Source: Calothrix membranacea FACHB-236 | Lineage (GTDB): Bacteria; Cyanobacteriota; Cyanobacteriia; Cyanobacteriales; Nostocaceae | Direction: 5' to 3' | NCBI RefSeq assembly: GCF_014696315.1 | Contig: NZ_JACJPX010000005.1 | Location: 62,001 to 126,000 of the forward strand | DNA: 64,000 nucleotides | Shown here: piece by piece, positions 18,301 through 28,536 of the stretch | How positions within the stretch are numbered: the first letter of the stretch is position 1 | How the letters are laid out: the number at the start of each line of letters is the position of its first letter | The notes under the pieces: generated by a model | Told to the model about the DNA's origin: nothing | Database searches by the model: none | The model's input: only the letters and a program-made list of their open reading frames with translations | Made by a program: the position numbers and the translations under genes

Positions 18301-19563
18301 CTAAATCACGTCTTGCAATACGCGCCGGGTATTTTTCCAAGCCCAAACACCTACAGCCGCTACTATCACGCTCATGGCTACTAGGACAACACGCAACCCA
18401 AGCATATCAGTTAACGGCCCAGTAATTGCTAATGGTAAGGATAAGGCAATATTCACCGCATGATTCTGGAAGCCAAATACTTTACCATGCATTGTGGGTG
18501 GTGCTTGTTGTTGGATTAAAGTTTGCATCGGTACGCCTATTAAGGAAGCACCTACACCCAATAAGGCACAAAGTATCAACGCCAATAAAAGGTTGTGGGT
18601 AAAAGTAAACACGCCTAAAACTAGCGCCATCAGTAAAAAGCCAATTAAGGGTAAGGGCTTGCCGTGCAATTTTACACCCCAGTGACCCAAAATCCCCGCA
18701 CCTAAAACCATACCAACTCCTGCTGCTGCTAAGAAAAAGCCAAACTGCTTTTCTTTTAAGCCAAAGTCTGCTGCTAATCTAATTGTCAGCACTGTTAACG
18801 CAGCAAAGACACAATATAAGGTAACAAGTTGCAGCATGGCATTTAACACCAGGCGGTTTTTCTTCAGATAGCGCAAACTCTCTGTAAATTCCGACCACAG
18901 ATGAGTTGAAGCCTGATGCTCATGATTTGGCTTGTGTTCTTTAAACTTAATCGGCTGCATAATTGCACCCGATAACAGATAAAGCCCACTCACTATCAAT
19001 TCTTGACCGTATTCCTCTCCCAAAAAATCTTTCGCCCAGCTTAACATTGGCTCTCCAATAGCAAAGCCAACGATTAAGGCTCCCATCATTGTGCTGCTAA
19101 ACAGGGCATTCGCTGCCATTAAATTCTCCCGCTTTACCAACAGGGGAATAGCAGCTTGTTCCGCCGGGGCAAAAAACTGCGTCACTGTTGATATAGCAAA
19201 AGTTAGTATCAAAAGAATCAGAAACTCTCGTGGTAAAAACGGAATCAACAACGTTAATAAACCACGTACCACATCCGAGCCAACCATGATTAGCTTTTTG
19301 GGAAGGCGGTCAACAAAAATGCCACCCGCAGAACCAAACAAAATGGCTGGTATTGTAAAAGACACCATCAATGTTGAGTACATTGAGTTTTCTGCCAATC
19401 CTGGTGGCGGTGGGTAGTTTTCCAGCAGGGCAATCATCAAAACGAAGAATACCTTATCTGCTAACTGGGAAACCAGTTGCCCAATCCACAGGAGCATAAA
19501 AGCACGGTTTTTTAGCAGTGCGCCAAACCCGTTATTAACAGCAGCAGGTTCCGTTGGAAACAT
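18301..19563 (-). CDS. MFS transporter (EntS/MFS_3-like)
   Basis: A 420-residue inner-membrane protein with about 12 hydrophobic helices. The N-terminus NRAFMLLWIGQLVSQLADKVFF and the loop GGIFVDRLPKKLIMVGSDVVRG are MFS motif A-type features of the EntS-like exporter subgroup. A mid-protein hydrophilic loop (KFKEHKPNHEHQASTHLW) separates the two six-helix halves. The substrate is unknown. It is a single gene flanked by repeat-rich gaps. Confidence 0.85.
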   Translation of the reverse strand: MFPTEPAAVNNGFGALLKNRAFMLLWIGQLVSQLADKVFFVLMIALLENYPPPPGLAENSMYSTLMVSFTIPAILFGSAGGIFVDRLPKKLIMVGSDVVRGLLTLLIPFLPREFLILLILTFAISTVTQFFAPAEQAAIPLLVKRENLMAANALFSSTMMGALIVGFAIGEPMLSWAKDFLGEEYGQELIVSGLYLLSGAIMQPIKFKEHKPNHEHQASTHLWSEFTESLRYLKKNRLVLNAMLQLVTLYCVFAALTVLTIRLAADFGLKEKQFGFFLAAAGVGMVLGAGILGHWGVKLHGKPLPLIGFLLMALVLGVFTFTHNLLLALILCALLGVGASLIGVPMQTLIQQQAPPTMHGKVFGFQNHAVNIALSLPLAITGPLTDMLGLRVVLVAMSVIVAAVGVWAWKNTRRVLQDVI

Positions 19564-19757
19564 TTGACACTAAGTAATGGGGACTAGGGTAGATGGGAGT
19601 AGGGGAGTGGGAGCAAGGGCAAGGGGGCAGGGGGCAGGGAGAATAGGTGTATCCTCACCCTGATCATCTTCCTCATCCCTCATCCTCCTTATTTTTATCG
19701 CTCCTTTGGAAAATTTTCCCTATTTCTCACTCCCCTTTGCCCAGTTTATTTTCCGGA

Positions 19758-20360
19758 CTATTTTTCTTCATAGCGCTTTAATAGCAGATGCACAAAATCA
19801 GAGGCACTTAAGCGATCGCTCTTTTGGTACAATCCTAAGGACTGTTCTGTTAACACCCCTTGTACAGTTTGGGGCGATCGCCAAATGGATAAATGGTCAA
19901 CAGTCGGTTCTGCATAGAAGTTACTTTGCCCACTACCCAATAAAGACGAACTCCAATGGGTGAAATAATCATGGCTCATTCGGTGAATGGGAAAATCACC
20001 CCATAGTGGCACACCCCATCCATCTACAGCAATAAAAGCTTTGACTTTACCCCCTAAAAGTTGCCACCACCGCGCTGCCATAATTGCTCCAACTACACCA
20101 GCGCTAAAGCTAATAAAGAACACGGGCGATTCTAACCTATTATTCAGGCAATTGTGTAAAAATTGTAAAATATGGAAGGGTGATAAAGTCAGTACACCCT
20201 GCTCTGGAAAAATCAGTATATTATTGCCTGAATTTTGAGCAACTGTGCGACAGCCCCTTGGGCCCAGCGCTTCTCTATCGCAATTTAAATTTAAGCATCC
20301 AGAAATAAAACTTTCAGTCAAATCTGGCTCATGGATTCCAGGGCAAATAAATATGTTCAT
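19758..20360 (-). CDS. Hypothetical protein, possible alpha/beta hydrolase fold
   Basis: A 200-residue soluble protein. MNIFICPGIHEPDLTESFI resembles the first strand of alpha/beta hydrolases, and FFISFSAGVVGAIMAARWW looks like a nucleophile elbow (S-F-S-A-G instead of G-x-S-x-G). His residues that could act as base are present near HDYFTHW and TVDHLSIW. I do not recognise a named family; similar proteins occur in cyanobacteria, to my memory. Catalytic function is an inference from the elbow only. The flanking gaps carry no operon partner. Confidence 0.65.
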   Translation of the reverse strand: MNIFICPGIHEPDLTESFISGCLNLNCDREALGPRGCRTVAQNSGNNILIFPEQGVLTLSPFHILQFLHNCLNNRLESPVFFISFSAGVVGAIMAARWWQLLGGKVKAFIAVDGWGVPLWGDFPIHRMSHDYFTHWSSSLLGSGQSNFYAEPTVDHLSIWRSPQTVQGVLTEQSLGLYQKSDRLSASDFVHLLLKRYEEK

Positions 20361-20733
20361 CTATATAGTCTCTGGGTCAGAGCTAGGGTTTAGCAATGCT
20401 CACCCTTACTTGTTATAAATACAACATTAATATTTTAAGCAATCCCTAAGAATTTGGCTCCAGCCAAAAGTGCTGAATTTTATGAGGTTCGCTAGCTGTT
20501 GGCTGTTGATGGTTAACACCGAACCAAAAAATGTGCAATTTACCTAAGCCTTGATTAATTTAGGTAAATTTTCTTGTCTAGATCCTAACGGCAGAGGTGT
20601 GAGAAGCGATGCCTCGTTATGATATTTGTAACTATCCTATCCCCTGGGGTGGGATTTTATTTTACTCAGCCGGGAAATAATCAATTATTTCTTTGATACT
20701 TCTCTCCATTCTGGTTATATTGAGGAACTCACT
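20361..20733. other. Divergent intergenic region, no gene seen
   Basis: It separates the divergent hypothetical and ferrochelatase-like genes and presumably holds both promoters. GAGG at 20722-20725 serves the GTG start at 20734. No repeat or RNA motif was recognised. Confidence 0.45.
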
Positions 20734-21843
20734 GTGGTAGCCACGCCGGAAAAAGTACAACATACCCACGAGCAATCATCACGTCAAGACAGAGTAGCCG
20801 TATTGCTCATGGGCTACGGCGAAGTCGAAAGCTACGAAGATTTCGCTAACTATAACGAACAGGCTTTAAATCTACTGACAGCAAAATTTGCACCAGTCCC
20901 TACTTGGATTTACCCACCCCTAGCAAAGCTTTTGGCGTTATTTGACCGTCATGAGTGGGGACATACCCATCACGATTTTATTTCCCCACATAACGCTATT
21001 TTTGAACAGCAACGTGCTGGAATTGAAAAGCTGTTACAAGAAAAATGGGGTGAAGGCGTTCAAGTTTTCAAAGCTTTTAACTTCTGTGCGCCTTTTTTGC
21101 CTAAACAAGTTTTGGCAGAGATTAAAAACCAAGGCTTCGACAAAATTCTGATTTATCCCCTGCTAGTGGTTGATTCTATCTTTACTAGTGGGATTGCGAT
21201 CGAGCAGGTAAATAACGCCTTAGCTGAGTTGGCTGAGGGTGATGAACATTGGGTAAAAGGAATGCGCTACATTCCTTCTTTCTACAACGAGCCAGCTTAC
21301 ATTGATTTGATGGCGCATTTGGTAGAGGAAAAAATTAATGCTGACTTAGCAGCAACCTACCTACCTTCTCAAATTGGGATTGTGCTGATGAATCACGGCT
21401 GTCCCCACAAGGCGAAAGGCTTTACCTCTGGGATTGTCGAAAGCCAAGCACTGTATGACTTGGTACGGGAAAAGCTGATTAATAAGTATCCTTTAATTTC
21501 TGTCGGTTGGCTAAACCATGACACACCGCTAATTGAATGGACACTACCCAACGCCGAGCAAGCTGCTAATAACCTGATTCAATTGGGTGCCAAAGTAATA
21601 ATTTTCATGCCGATTGGTTTTGCGACGGAAAATCACGAAACTTTATTGGATGTCCATCACATTATCCATGCTATAGAGAAAAAGCATCCCGATGTAGATT
21701 ATGTGCAAATGGCTTGTGTGAATGATCATCCAGAGTTTTTGGAGATGGCTGCACAATGGGCTGACGATCATATTACTGCCTTAAGATCAGAGGAAGCAGT
21801 AACCGTTAATCCTCACCTAGATGGACATCACCATCATCATTAA
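20734..21843 (+). CDS. Ferrochelatase-like protein with His-rich tail
   Basis: A 369-residue protein starting at GTG 20734, with GAGG 8 bases upstream. It belongs to the ferrochelatase (HemH) superfamily: the first strand is VAVLLMGYGE, the His motif is LMNHGCPHKAKGF (His221, matching the SAHG..P of HemH), and FATENHETLLDVHH holds Glu302 in place of the HemH SEHxETL element. It lacks the C-terminal chlorophyll-binding-like helix found in cyanobacterial HemH. It ends in five consecutive His residues. Divergence from HemH in the first motif suggests a paralogue, perhaps a metal chelatase with another substrate. No haem genes adjoin it. Confidence 0.8.
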   Translation: MVATPEKVQHTHEQSSRQDRVAVLLMGYGEVESYEDFANYNEQALNLLTAKFAPVPTWIYPPLAKLLALFDRHEWGHTHHDFISPHNAIFEQQRAGIEKLLQEKWGEGVQVFKAFNFCAPFLPKQVLAEIKNQGFDKILIYPLLVVDSIFTSGIAIEQVNNALAELAEGDEHWVKGMRYIPSFYNEPAYIDLMAHLVEEKINADLAATYLPSQIGIVLMNHGCPHKAKGFTSGIVESQALYDLVREKLINKYPLISVGWLNHDTPLIEWTLPNAEQAANNLIQLGAKVIIFMPIGFATENHETLLDVHHIIHAIEKKHPDVDYVQMACVNDHPEFLEMAAQWADDHITALRSEEAVTVNPHLDGHHHHH

Positions 21844-21890
21844 TTAGCAGAGAAAGTTTTTAAAGCCAGAAGAACGCACAGAACAGTCCA

Positions 21891-21985
21891 TACTAATCGG
21901 TTAAGCGTTTTGAAACCAAAATTGGTTTCGGGTTAAGGGTTAAAGGTTTTTTCTTTCCCTTTTCCCATTCACCTTTTTCCCCTTA
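21891..21985 (+). repeat. Dispersed ~95-bp repeat, copy 1
   Basis: Landmarks are CGGTTAAGCGTTTTGAA, then CCAAAATTG, GGGTTAAGGGTTAAAGG and a T/C-rich tail. The same order of landmarks appears on the minus strand at 28433-28536. Non-coding. Confidence 0.7.
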
Positions 21986-22052
21986 AGCGACAAGTATTAA
22001 GAGTACAGTTTATTTGCGTTCTTCTTTTTTATGCCTAGTACCGCAAGGCGGA

Positions 22053-22073
22053 ATTCAAAATTCAAAATTCAAA
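22053..22073. repeat. Heptanucleotide tandem repeat (ATTCAAA, 3 units)
   Basis: Three perfect ATTCAAA units, an STRR of the cyanobacterial type. Confidence 0.85.
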
Positions 22074-22182
22074 ATTAAGACAGAGTAAGCGTTTTGTTGA
22101 TTTTGTAGACGCAAAGCGGCTTCCCGTAGGGTATAGTCTGTTTATTTACGCCGTGCTGTACTAGAAGCTTCTTTGCAAGATT

Positions 22183-22872
22183 TTAGGGTAAATCGCCAAA
22201 CTGTTCTCGATAACGAGAAAGCAGCGCTTCAAGTTCTGCGGCGCGTTGGCGTTCTTGTTCGGCTTGTGCTTCAGCTTCTATACGTTTATCAGTTTCTTGT
22301 TTGAGTGCTGCAATCAATTCATCAGTTACCAACAATTTTTCACCATTATCTAGGCGATAAAAACCAATCAATTTACCTTCTACGGTTAGACGTAGTTGTA
22401 ATACTTGGCTGCAACTATCGGTAATTGGCTCATAAATATCTCCTCTTAAGCGATAACCTTGCAGCTGTTGTGTAATCCATTCGCCTTTGGGATCAAATAA
22501 CCAATATTCTTCTACTTCTAAGCCTTCATAAAGATTTTTCTTAGTGGTTTTGTCTTCTTCTTGAGTTCCTTTAGAGGTAAATTCAAAAATTACCTTGGGT
22601 ACCTGTTTTTCTTCCCAAATTTTGTAGTTATCCCGTCCCCCAGGTTCAACGTCATAAATAACCATGACATCAGGTGCAACTCTTAATTTGGGGAAACCTT
22701 GTGCATAATACAAGAATTGATTGGCTAAAACTGTGGCGCGACGACCTTGAAGAAACTGTCTGAGAACTTCTAGAGTAGTTAAAATTGCATATAAATGGTC
22801 ATAAGTTTCTGCCACAGGTTCTCCATCGCTGCTGGGATAAATAATTTCTGATGTAGAGATAGTGGTGGTCAT
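22183..22872 (-). CDS. Uma2 family (DUF820) endonuclease-fold protein
   Basis: A 229-residue protein of the Uma2 family, very abundant in cyanobacteria, with a PD-(D/E)xK restriction-endonuclease-like core. PDVMVIYD supplies the Asp, PKVIFEFTS the Glu, and downstream Lys residues follow in the helix KTTKKNLYEGLEVEEYWLFD. The C-terminal 45 residues (KQETDKRIEAEAQAEQERQ) form a coiled coil, as often seen. DNA cleavage is not proven for the family. It lies 64 bp downstream of the tamB stop on the same strand. Confidence 0.88.
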   Translation of the reverse strand: MTTTISTSEIIYPSSDGEPVAETYDHLYAILTTLEVLRQFLQGRRATVLANQFLYYAQGFPKLRVAPDVMVIYDVEPGGRDNYKIWEEKQVPKVIFEFTSKGTQEEDKTTKKNLYEGLEVEEYWLFDPKGEWITQQLQGYRLRGDIYEPITDSCSQVLQLRLTVEGKLIGFYRLDNGEKLLVTDELIAALKQETDKRIEAEAQAEQERQRAAELEALLSRYREQFGDLP

Positions 22873-22936
22873 ATAGCCACATTGAAGACTTTATTTGTCT
22901 ATTTTAGTTAAAATTGCATCTTTCTGTCTGTGTAAC

Positions 22937-25900
22937 TCAAAATCGTGTTTCATATTCAATAACAGCGCGTCCTTCATCTCCTAAATTTGTAGCACCACGC
23001 ACACGCACTTCGTCATTTAAACGATAAATTACGTTATAAAGCAAGGGTTCATTGCTTGCAAATACACGCGATAAAGAAACAGAGAAGTTATTAGATATAT
23101 CAAATACGCCTTCTGCAGCTAAACCGAGTACAGAAACATTGGTATTTCTATTAGTTACAAGTGTGGGGAATAGCCGTAATTCACTTAAGCCGATAGTTTC
23201 ACCAATTTGGCTGATAGTACCTTGCAAGTTGGAGAAAACTGCTGAACCAGCTATATTAATTAGTCCCAAGGTTGCGTCACCTTGCTGTAAATTGTTGAGA
23301 ATCGAACCTCCCAGTAAAGCAACGATTTCGGCTCGATTACGGCGAGGTTCGCTAGTTAGTACCAAATTATCGGATAATTCGCTGGCTGGGCCTTTGGCGA
23401 TCGCACGAATGCGAACTGTGTTTAATGTACCAAAGTTGATTGCAGAAATATCTTGAATTTCGCTAGATATGGGTGAAGTTCGCCCTAAACTGCGAGTTGC
23501 TTCTGGGACAAAGGCTACTAAGCGTACATCTAATGTGGGATCGAAACCACGACTGGGGGTAAATAGTGCGGTTTGTTCGTAACCACGCTCTAAGGTAAAT
23601 TGGGAGGTAAATAAATTTATCTGTCCTCCCCGCAAGCGAACTTCTCCTTGGGGACGAGGTTTAGCCAGGGTTCCGTTGAGAGTAATATCACCCTCCGCGA
23701 CAAAGCTAAATAGCGGTTGACGGGTAACGCGCACATCGTCGGCTAAAACTAGCTGTAAGTTGGCAAATTCTATCGGTATTTTGCTTGTATTTGTGGTTGT
23801 GGGTGTTGTGGGGGTACTATTCGCTGTTGTTTCTGGTGTTGTGACTGTAAATTCTTGGGAATTTGCTGGCTGGGAAGTTGTATTGCTGACAGCTGCGGCG
23901 TTTCCTAACAATACTTCACCATCATTGAGTTGAATTCTCCCGCCGAGTTGGGGTGCAAATGCTGTTCCGGTAATTACAGCATTACCGTTGACTGCGCCTT
24001 GATATAAGTCTTGAAAATTCAACTGCAAGTTTTGCAATGAAACAGTGAGGGGATTGCTAGCGGCTTGCTGTTGGGCGTTTTGACTAGCGAAAATAGGGAG
24101 AATACCTGCGGCTGTTAATTGTCCGCGACTGAATTCTGCTTGTAGATTATCGACAATTAAGCGATCGCCTGCAAACTGTGCTGTACCTGTAACATTTGTT
24201 AATGGTTCTGTCAGGCTTTGCACATTAATCGTGGCATTATTAATTGTGGCTATGCCAGTGGTTTCTGGTCTATCTAATGTTCCTTGAACTTGGACGTTGA
24301 CTTGTCCTTTACCATCTACCCATTTGACTTGATTATTCAACAGATTTAATAACGCCAAGCCTTCATTTTGCACGTTAGCTTGAATGCTAATACTTGGATC
24401 TGGCTCGACGGATGTAAAAGGTAATTTGGCAGGAATACTACCATTAATTTGAATTGGTTGTGTAGCAGTCACTAAAATATTGCTGCCAAAATTTAACCTG
24501 GCATCGTTATAGTTAAAATTAACTTGGGCAGACTGTAGAGATTGATTATTTAAGCTGCCATTTACTAAAGCTAATTCCCCTACAGCTTGGGGATTATTTA
24601 AATCTCCTGATAATGTCGCATTGGCATTAATATTTCCCTCAACATCTATAGGTAATTGCGGGAAGAAAGGTTTAATATCTGCTAATGCTAAATTTTGAAC
24701 TTGTGCTTGTCCAGATAATGCTTGCTGGCTTAATTTTCCGGTAAAAGCGAGGATGGAATTATTGAAATTAACTTGCAGAGGTTGTAGGGTTAAATTGCCA
24801 TTTTCAAAATTGCCGCTAGCGACAACTTGATTAATATTATATTTGCCCCATACCCAATTATTACCAGTAAAATTAAAGCCGATATTTAAGCCAGAGCGTA
24901 AAGAACCTGTTACGCCAATATTGCCGCTAATTAATCCTTGTAATTCTTCTAAACTGGGAACGCGTTCAGTTCGTTGTTCCTGGGTTCTTGCTTGAGTGAC
25001 TTGGCTTTGAATTTTGGAGAGATAATCTATTTGCGCTAATAAATTGGTATTGGGTAAACTTACAGGCTGAGTTTGTAAGGCTTCCGCACCAGCTAGTTTC
25101 GGAGGCTGCAAACCAGTGCGTAAATCTTGATAATTGTATATATTCAGTGTGGAGAGTAAATTTTCAATTCTGGTTTGGTCAAAGCTAACTGTAAATTGTA
25201 AGGGGTTATTGAGTGAAGTTGGTAAAATCCCACTAAGTAAATAGCGATTTTGTCCTTGAATCAGTTCCCCATTAGTTAAATTAAAGTTGCCATTCCCATA
25301 ACTAATATTGCCGCGAAATTCATCTGCTTGGATTCTGCCAATTCTCGGTTGAGCTACGGCGACATTACCGACTAAGCTATAATCTGTTAAATTAACTGTT
25401 AAATTTCCTGATAGTTGCCCGTTGATGGTGCCTAAATTCGCATTAGCAGGCAGGAAGCCTTTCGCTAAAGATATAGGGAAATCTTGGACATTAACTGCTA
25501 AATTATCTCCGACAGTATTGCCAGTAGCAATTGTGCCATCGCGCCTAATATTAAATGCAGTGGGGCGATTATTTGCACCTAAAGAAAAGGCAATTTGGTC
25601 TTGTCTACCAGTAACTTGAAATTGCGTTCCCTGTCCGCCTTGATAACTGACATTTCCAGTTAAGACAGGGTCAAATGCTAAACCATTGATGGCGAAATTT
25701 TCTAAGCGAATATTACCGTTAGCAATTGGGGTAGTGGGCGTACCAGCAACTTGTCCGTTAAAATCTACTCTCCCCGCCAAAGCAATGTTACCCGGAAGCT
25801 GAATTGGCAGACTTTGCAGATTGTAATTATCTGCCTGGACATTAAGATTTAACCCAGTAATTTGAGGAGTAGGTTGCAACGCTACAGCAATATCTCCAGA

Positions 25901-28177
25901 TGCCCGCAAGCCGGGTGCGGTGGCTTGGGCAATTTGTAAACGTTGCCCATTCCATTGAAATTGGGCAGTGAGTGGTTGTGTGAGTGCCGCTAAACCTTGG
26001 GAAAATCTGACATTACCTGCGGCTACAATATTTTGCGGTTGGAAGGAAGCCGTGGTTCCCGCTACTTGCACATCACCATTTAACCGCCCGCGCAAATTTT
26101 GTGATAAATTATTTAATTGAATTTGGGAAATAGTGGCTATAGCTTGCCAGTTGCCATTACTCAAATTGATATTTCTGACATTAACGCTTCCCCTAGCTAA
26201 ACTCAACCGCGCCTGTCCCGCCGCTTGAATATTAGCTAAAGCAAAAGAATTCGTATTACCAGAAACCTGTATATTACTATTAGCAATTTGTCCTTGAACA
26301 TTGGGGGCAAATTGATTGAGTTGAATGCCAGAAGCATTGGCTACAGCTTGCCACAGACCGTTATTTAAGCGGATATTATTGAGGTTAACTCTCCCGCCTG
26401 CGACATTTACATTAGCTTGTCCAGAAGCTTGAATATTTGCTAACTGGAAAGATTTTGTAGTTCCAGATAAATTAAATTCCCCGTTTAAATTACCCTGAAA
26501 TTGCTTTGGTAAAGCCGCATTCGCATTATTTGGATTGCTAGTAGCTTGAGCTAAACTCTGGAGAGGAACTTGATTGGCATCCACAAAAGCTTGCCAGCGA
26601 TCGCCTACAAGTTTTCCTCGCGCTGCAACTGTCCCCCCCGCTACCTGAAAAACTGTATTCTGGAACTGAATAATTCCCTTATTGATTGCTAATTCAACTT
26701 TCCCCGGATAAGTCGCAATTGGTGCTTGGACTTGCACCAAGGTTCGCAAATTCGCTAGAGTTCCAGATACTTGGGTATTTGCCGAGACTGTACCAATGCG
26801 AATATTCGGAGTATTGATATTATAAGTTTGGGCTAATGCATCTCCTGGTAGGCTTTGGGCTTGTAAATTGATCGCAACTTCACCCTGCTTACCTAACCCA
26901 ACTCGACCGTTACCTGTAATTTCTCCCCCTACCGTTGGGGTAGCTTGAATCTGAGAAATCACAATTTCCTGCGGTGTTCCTCGAAATTGGGTGCTAATTT
27001 TCTCAAAATTCACACGGTCAATCACCGCAGGTTTAATTGTACTCACCGCACCTGTAACTACAGGCTTGGGAATTGCACCTTGTAACTTAAAATTGGCGGT
27101 GAAATCTCCAGCCGTGGTGACGGGGAGTTTAATGTTAAAGGTTTGTAAGAGATTTTGCGCGCTAACAGCTTTGATATTCGCGGTGACATTATAACCAGTT
27201 TGGGTATTGACCGAGCCATTAATTTGCGCCGGGATATTACCCAAATTGGTAGATATATTTTCCAGCGCCACCTGCGTACCCTGGAATTGTAATTTCCCGT
27301 TGATGTTAGTTAATTTATTAGGAAAATTATTAACTTGTGCCGTAACTTGATTAACGTTAACTATGCCAAAAACCGTTGTTTTAGGTTGTTTCGGTTGAAA
27401 TTTAACTGTTAAATTGCCATCCACAGTCCCCGATGGTAAAGTCACAGGTGACTGGACTAATTGCGTCAGCGTTGCTGCTGCCAAATTGCTAGTATTGATT
27501 TGCAGCGTCGTTTCGGTAGTTTTGGTGAGACTGTCTCCCGAAATTTGCAAACTACCACCATTCACAGGTTGAGTAGTAGCATCAAAATTAATCCTTTGAT
27601 TTTGGTCTAATAACCGCGCTACACCATTCAGTTGATTAAACCCAACATTCACCCTTGGTTTATTGGCTGGGGTATAGGGAGACAAAACCAAACCGCCATT
27701 TTGCAAGCGAAGTGTCTCTAATTCAGTGGTAATAAAACCCTTCTTTTCCTGGGTAGCAGTATTAATTTTCGTAGAAACCCAACGCCCTTGCTGATCCTGT
27801 TCAATATAAACAGCAGGCTGAATTAAAGTCACATTGAGCTTTAAAGTCCGGTTAAAAACTAATAGCCAAGGGTCAAATCCCACATCTACCGCTTGTGCTA
27901 CCAGTCTATCTGGATCTGTCGTAGTTGCAGGAATTGTTGTATTACCAAAACGCAGGCTATTTGGCGAGAAGCTTTGAACTGCACCTAAATTTACAGGTCT
28001 TCCCAGCAATTCTAAAAGATTGCTTTCAATTAATGGTACTAACTTTTCATGAATAAAGTTATTAGCCCACCAAATACCCCCAAGAATCCCTGCGAGTAAA
28101 ACTACTCCCAAAGCTATGCTGCCACGACTGAGTAACAGCAACCACAAACGCCGATTAGAATTAGGAGAGCGTGTCAT
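22937..28177 (-). CDS. tamB: TamB/DUF490 translocation and assembly protein (Tic236 homologue)
   Basis: A 1746-residue protein with an N-terminal signal anchor (LWLLLLSRGSIALGVVLLAGILGGIWW, residues about 11-37). A very long repetitive beta-strand region follows (LxLxNGxLxxQAxxxGLxL-type units, Asn/Gln-rich), forming the hydrophobic groove of AsmA/TamB-like proteins. The C-terminal TamB domain (about 1300-1746) ends in VRGATNLGDEGRAVIEYETRF, the expected end for docking to an Omp85 barrel. It spans the periplasm between the two membranes, moving lipids or assembling outer-membrane proteins; the plastid homologue is Tic236. No Omp85 gene adjoins it. Confidence 0.93.
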   Translation of the reverse strand: MTRSPNSNRRLWLLLLSRGSIALGVVLLAGILGGIWWANNFIHEKLVPLIESNLLELLGRPVNLGAVQSFSPNSLRFGNTTIPATTTDPDRLVAQAVDVGFDPWLLVFNRTLKLNVTLIQPAVYIEQDQQGRWVSTKINTATQEKKGFITTELETLRLQNGGLVLSPYTPANKPRVNVGFNQLNGVARLLDQNQRINFDATTQPVNGGSLQISGDSLTKTTETTLQINTSNLAAATLTQLVQSPVTLPSGTVDGNLTVKFQPKQPKTTVFGIVNVNQVTAQVNNFPNKLTNINGKLQFQGTQVALENISTNLGNIPAQINGSVNTQTGYNVTANIKAVSAQNLLQTFNIKLPVTTAGDFTANFKLQGAIPKPVVTGAVSTIKPAVIDRVNFEKISTQFRGTPQEIVISQIQATPTVGGEITGNGRVGLGKQGEVAINLQAQSLPGDALAQTYNINTPNIRIGTVSANTQVSGTLANLRTLVQVQAPIATYPGKVELAINKGIIQFQNTVFQVAGGTVAARGKLVGDRWQAFVDANQVPLQSLAQATSNPNNANAALPKQFQGNLNGEFNLSGTTKSFQLANIQASGQANVNVAGGRVNLNNIRLNNGLWQAVANASGIQLNQFAPNVQGQIANSNIQVSGNTNSFALANIQAAGQARLSLARGSVNVRNINLSNGNWQAIATISQIQLNNLSQNLRGRLNGDVQVAGTTASFQPQNIVAAGNVRFSQGLAALTQPLTAQFQWNGQRLQIAQATAPGLRASGDIAVALQPTPQITGLNLNVQADNYNLQSLPIQLPGNIALAGRVDFNGQVAGTPTTPIANGNIRLENFAINGLAFDPVLTGNVSYQGGQGTQFQVTGRQDQIAFSLGANNRPTAFNIRRDGTIATGNTVGDNLAVNVQDFPISLAKGFLPANANLGTINGQLSGNLTVNLTDYSLVGNVAVAQPRIGRIQADEFRGNISYGNGNFNLTNGELIQGQNRYLLSGILPTSLNNPLQFTVSFDQTRIENLLSTLNIYNYQDLRTGLQPPKLAGAEALQTQPVSLPNTNLLAQIDYLSKIQSQVTQARTQEQRTERVPSLEELQGLISGNIGVTGSLRSGLNIGFNFTGNNWVWGKYNINQVVASGNFENGNLTLQPLQVNFNNSILAFTGKLSQQALSGQAQVQNLALADIKPFFPQLPIDVEGNINANATLSGDLNNPQAVGELALVNGSLNNQSLQSAQVNFNYNDARLNFGSNILVTATQPIQINGSIPAKLPFTSVEPDPSISIQANVQNEGLALLNLLNNQVKWVDGKGQVNVQVQGTLDRPETTGIATINNATINVQSLTEPLTNVTGTAQFAGDRLIVDNLQAEFSRGQLTAAGILPIFASQNAQQQAASNPLTVSLQNLQLNFQDLYQGAVNGNAVITGTAFAPQLGGRIQLNDGEVLLGNAAAVSNTTSQPANSQEFTVTTPETTANSTPTTPTTTNTSKIPIEFANLQLVLADDVRVTRQPLFSFVAEGDITLNGTLAKPRPQGEVRLRGGQINLFTSQFTLERGYEQTALFTPSRGFDPTLDVRLVAFVPEATRSLGRTSPISSEIQDISAINFGTLNTVRIRAIAKGPASELSDNLVLTSEPRRNRAEIVALLGGSILNNLQQGDATLGLINIAGSAVFSNLQGTISQIGETIGLSELRLFPTLVTNRNTNVSVLGLAAEGVFDISNNFSVSLSRVFASNEPLLYNVIYRLNDEVRVRGATNLGDEGRAVIEYETRF

Positions 28178-28412
28178 CTCTCATCCTCTGATCCTTTGTA
28201 GGCTTGGTCAATAAATCAACCATCCTACGGTTTTTTCAGTATTAGCTACTTGGCATTGCTGAGTAAGCAGGTGAATTTTGTTTTCCACAACGGTAAAAAT
28301 AATTGACCTTTAGCTTGAGGAAATCATCTCAATTCCTACTCAAATTCAGAAATGCCGTTACTTTTAAGTATTTTCCCACGTAGTGAACACAGGTGATTGT
28401 AGAAACACAATA

Positions 28413-28429
28413 GACTTCTTGCAGAAGTC
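28413..28429. repeat. Dispersed palindrome (GACTTCTTGCAGAAGTC)
   Basis: Relative of the 1651-1671 palindrome, with arms GACTTCT and AGAAGTC. Confidence 0.7.
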
Positions 28430-28432
28430 GGG

Positions 28433-28536
28433 AAAAGGTTAAGGGGGAAGGGGGAAAGGGAAAAAAAACCTTTAACCCTTAACCTTTTCCCCAAAGGCAA
28501 TTTTGGGTTCAAAACGCTTAACCGAGTAGTCTTACA
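28433..28536 (-). repeat. Dispersed ~100-bp repeat, copy 2
   Basis: Read on the minus strand it gives CGGTTAAGCGTTTTGAA, CCAAAATTG, GGTTAAGGGTTAAAGG and a T/C tail, as in the 21891-21985 copy. Confidence 0.7.

Larger units (their letters stand above)
21844..22182. other. Repeat-rich gap
   Basis: No gene. It holds a dispersed repeat (21891-21985) with an inverted relative at 28433-28536, an ATTCAAA heptamer array (22053-22073) and a GTAGACGC..AGCGGCTTCCCGTAGGG repeat fragment near 22107-22132. Confidence 0.6.
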
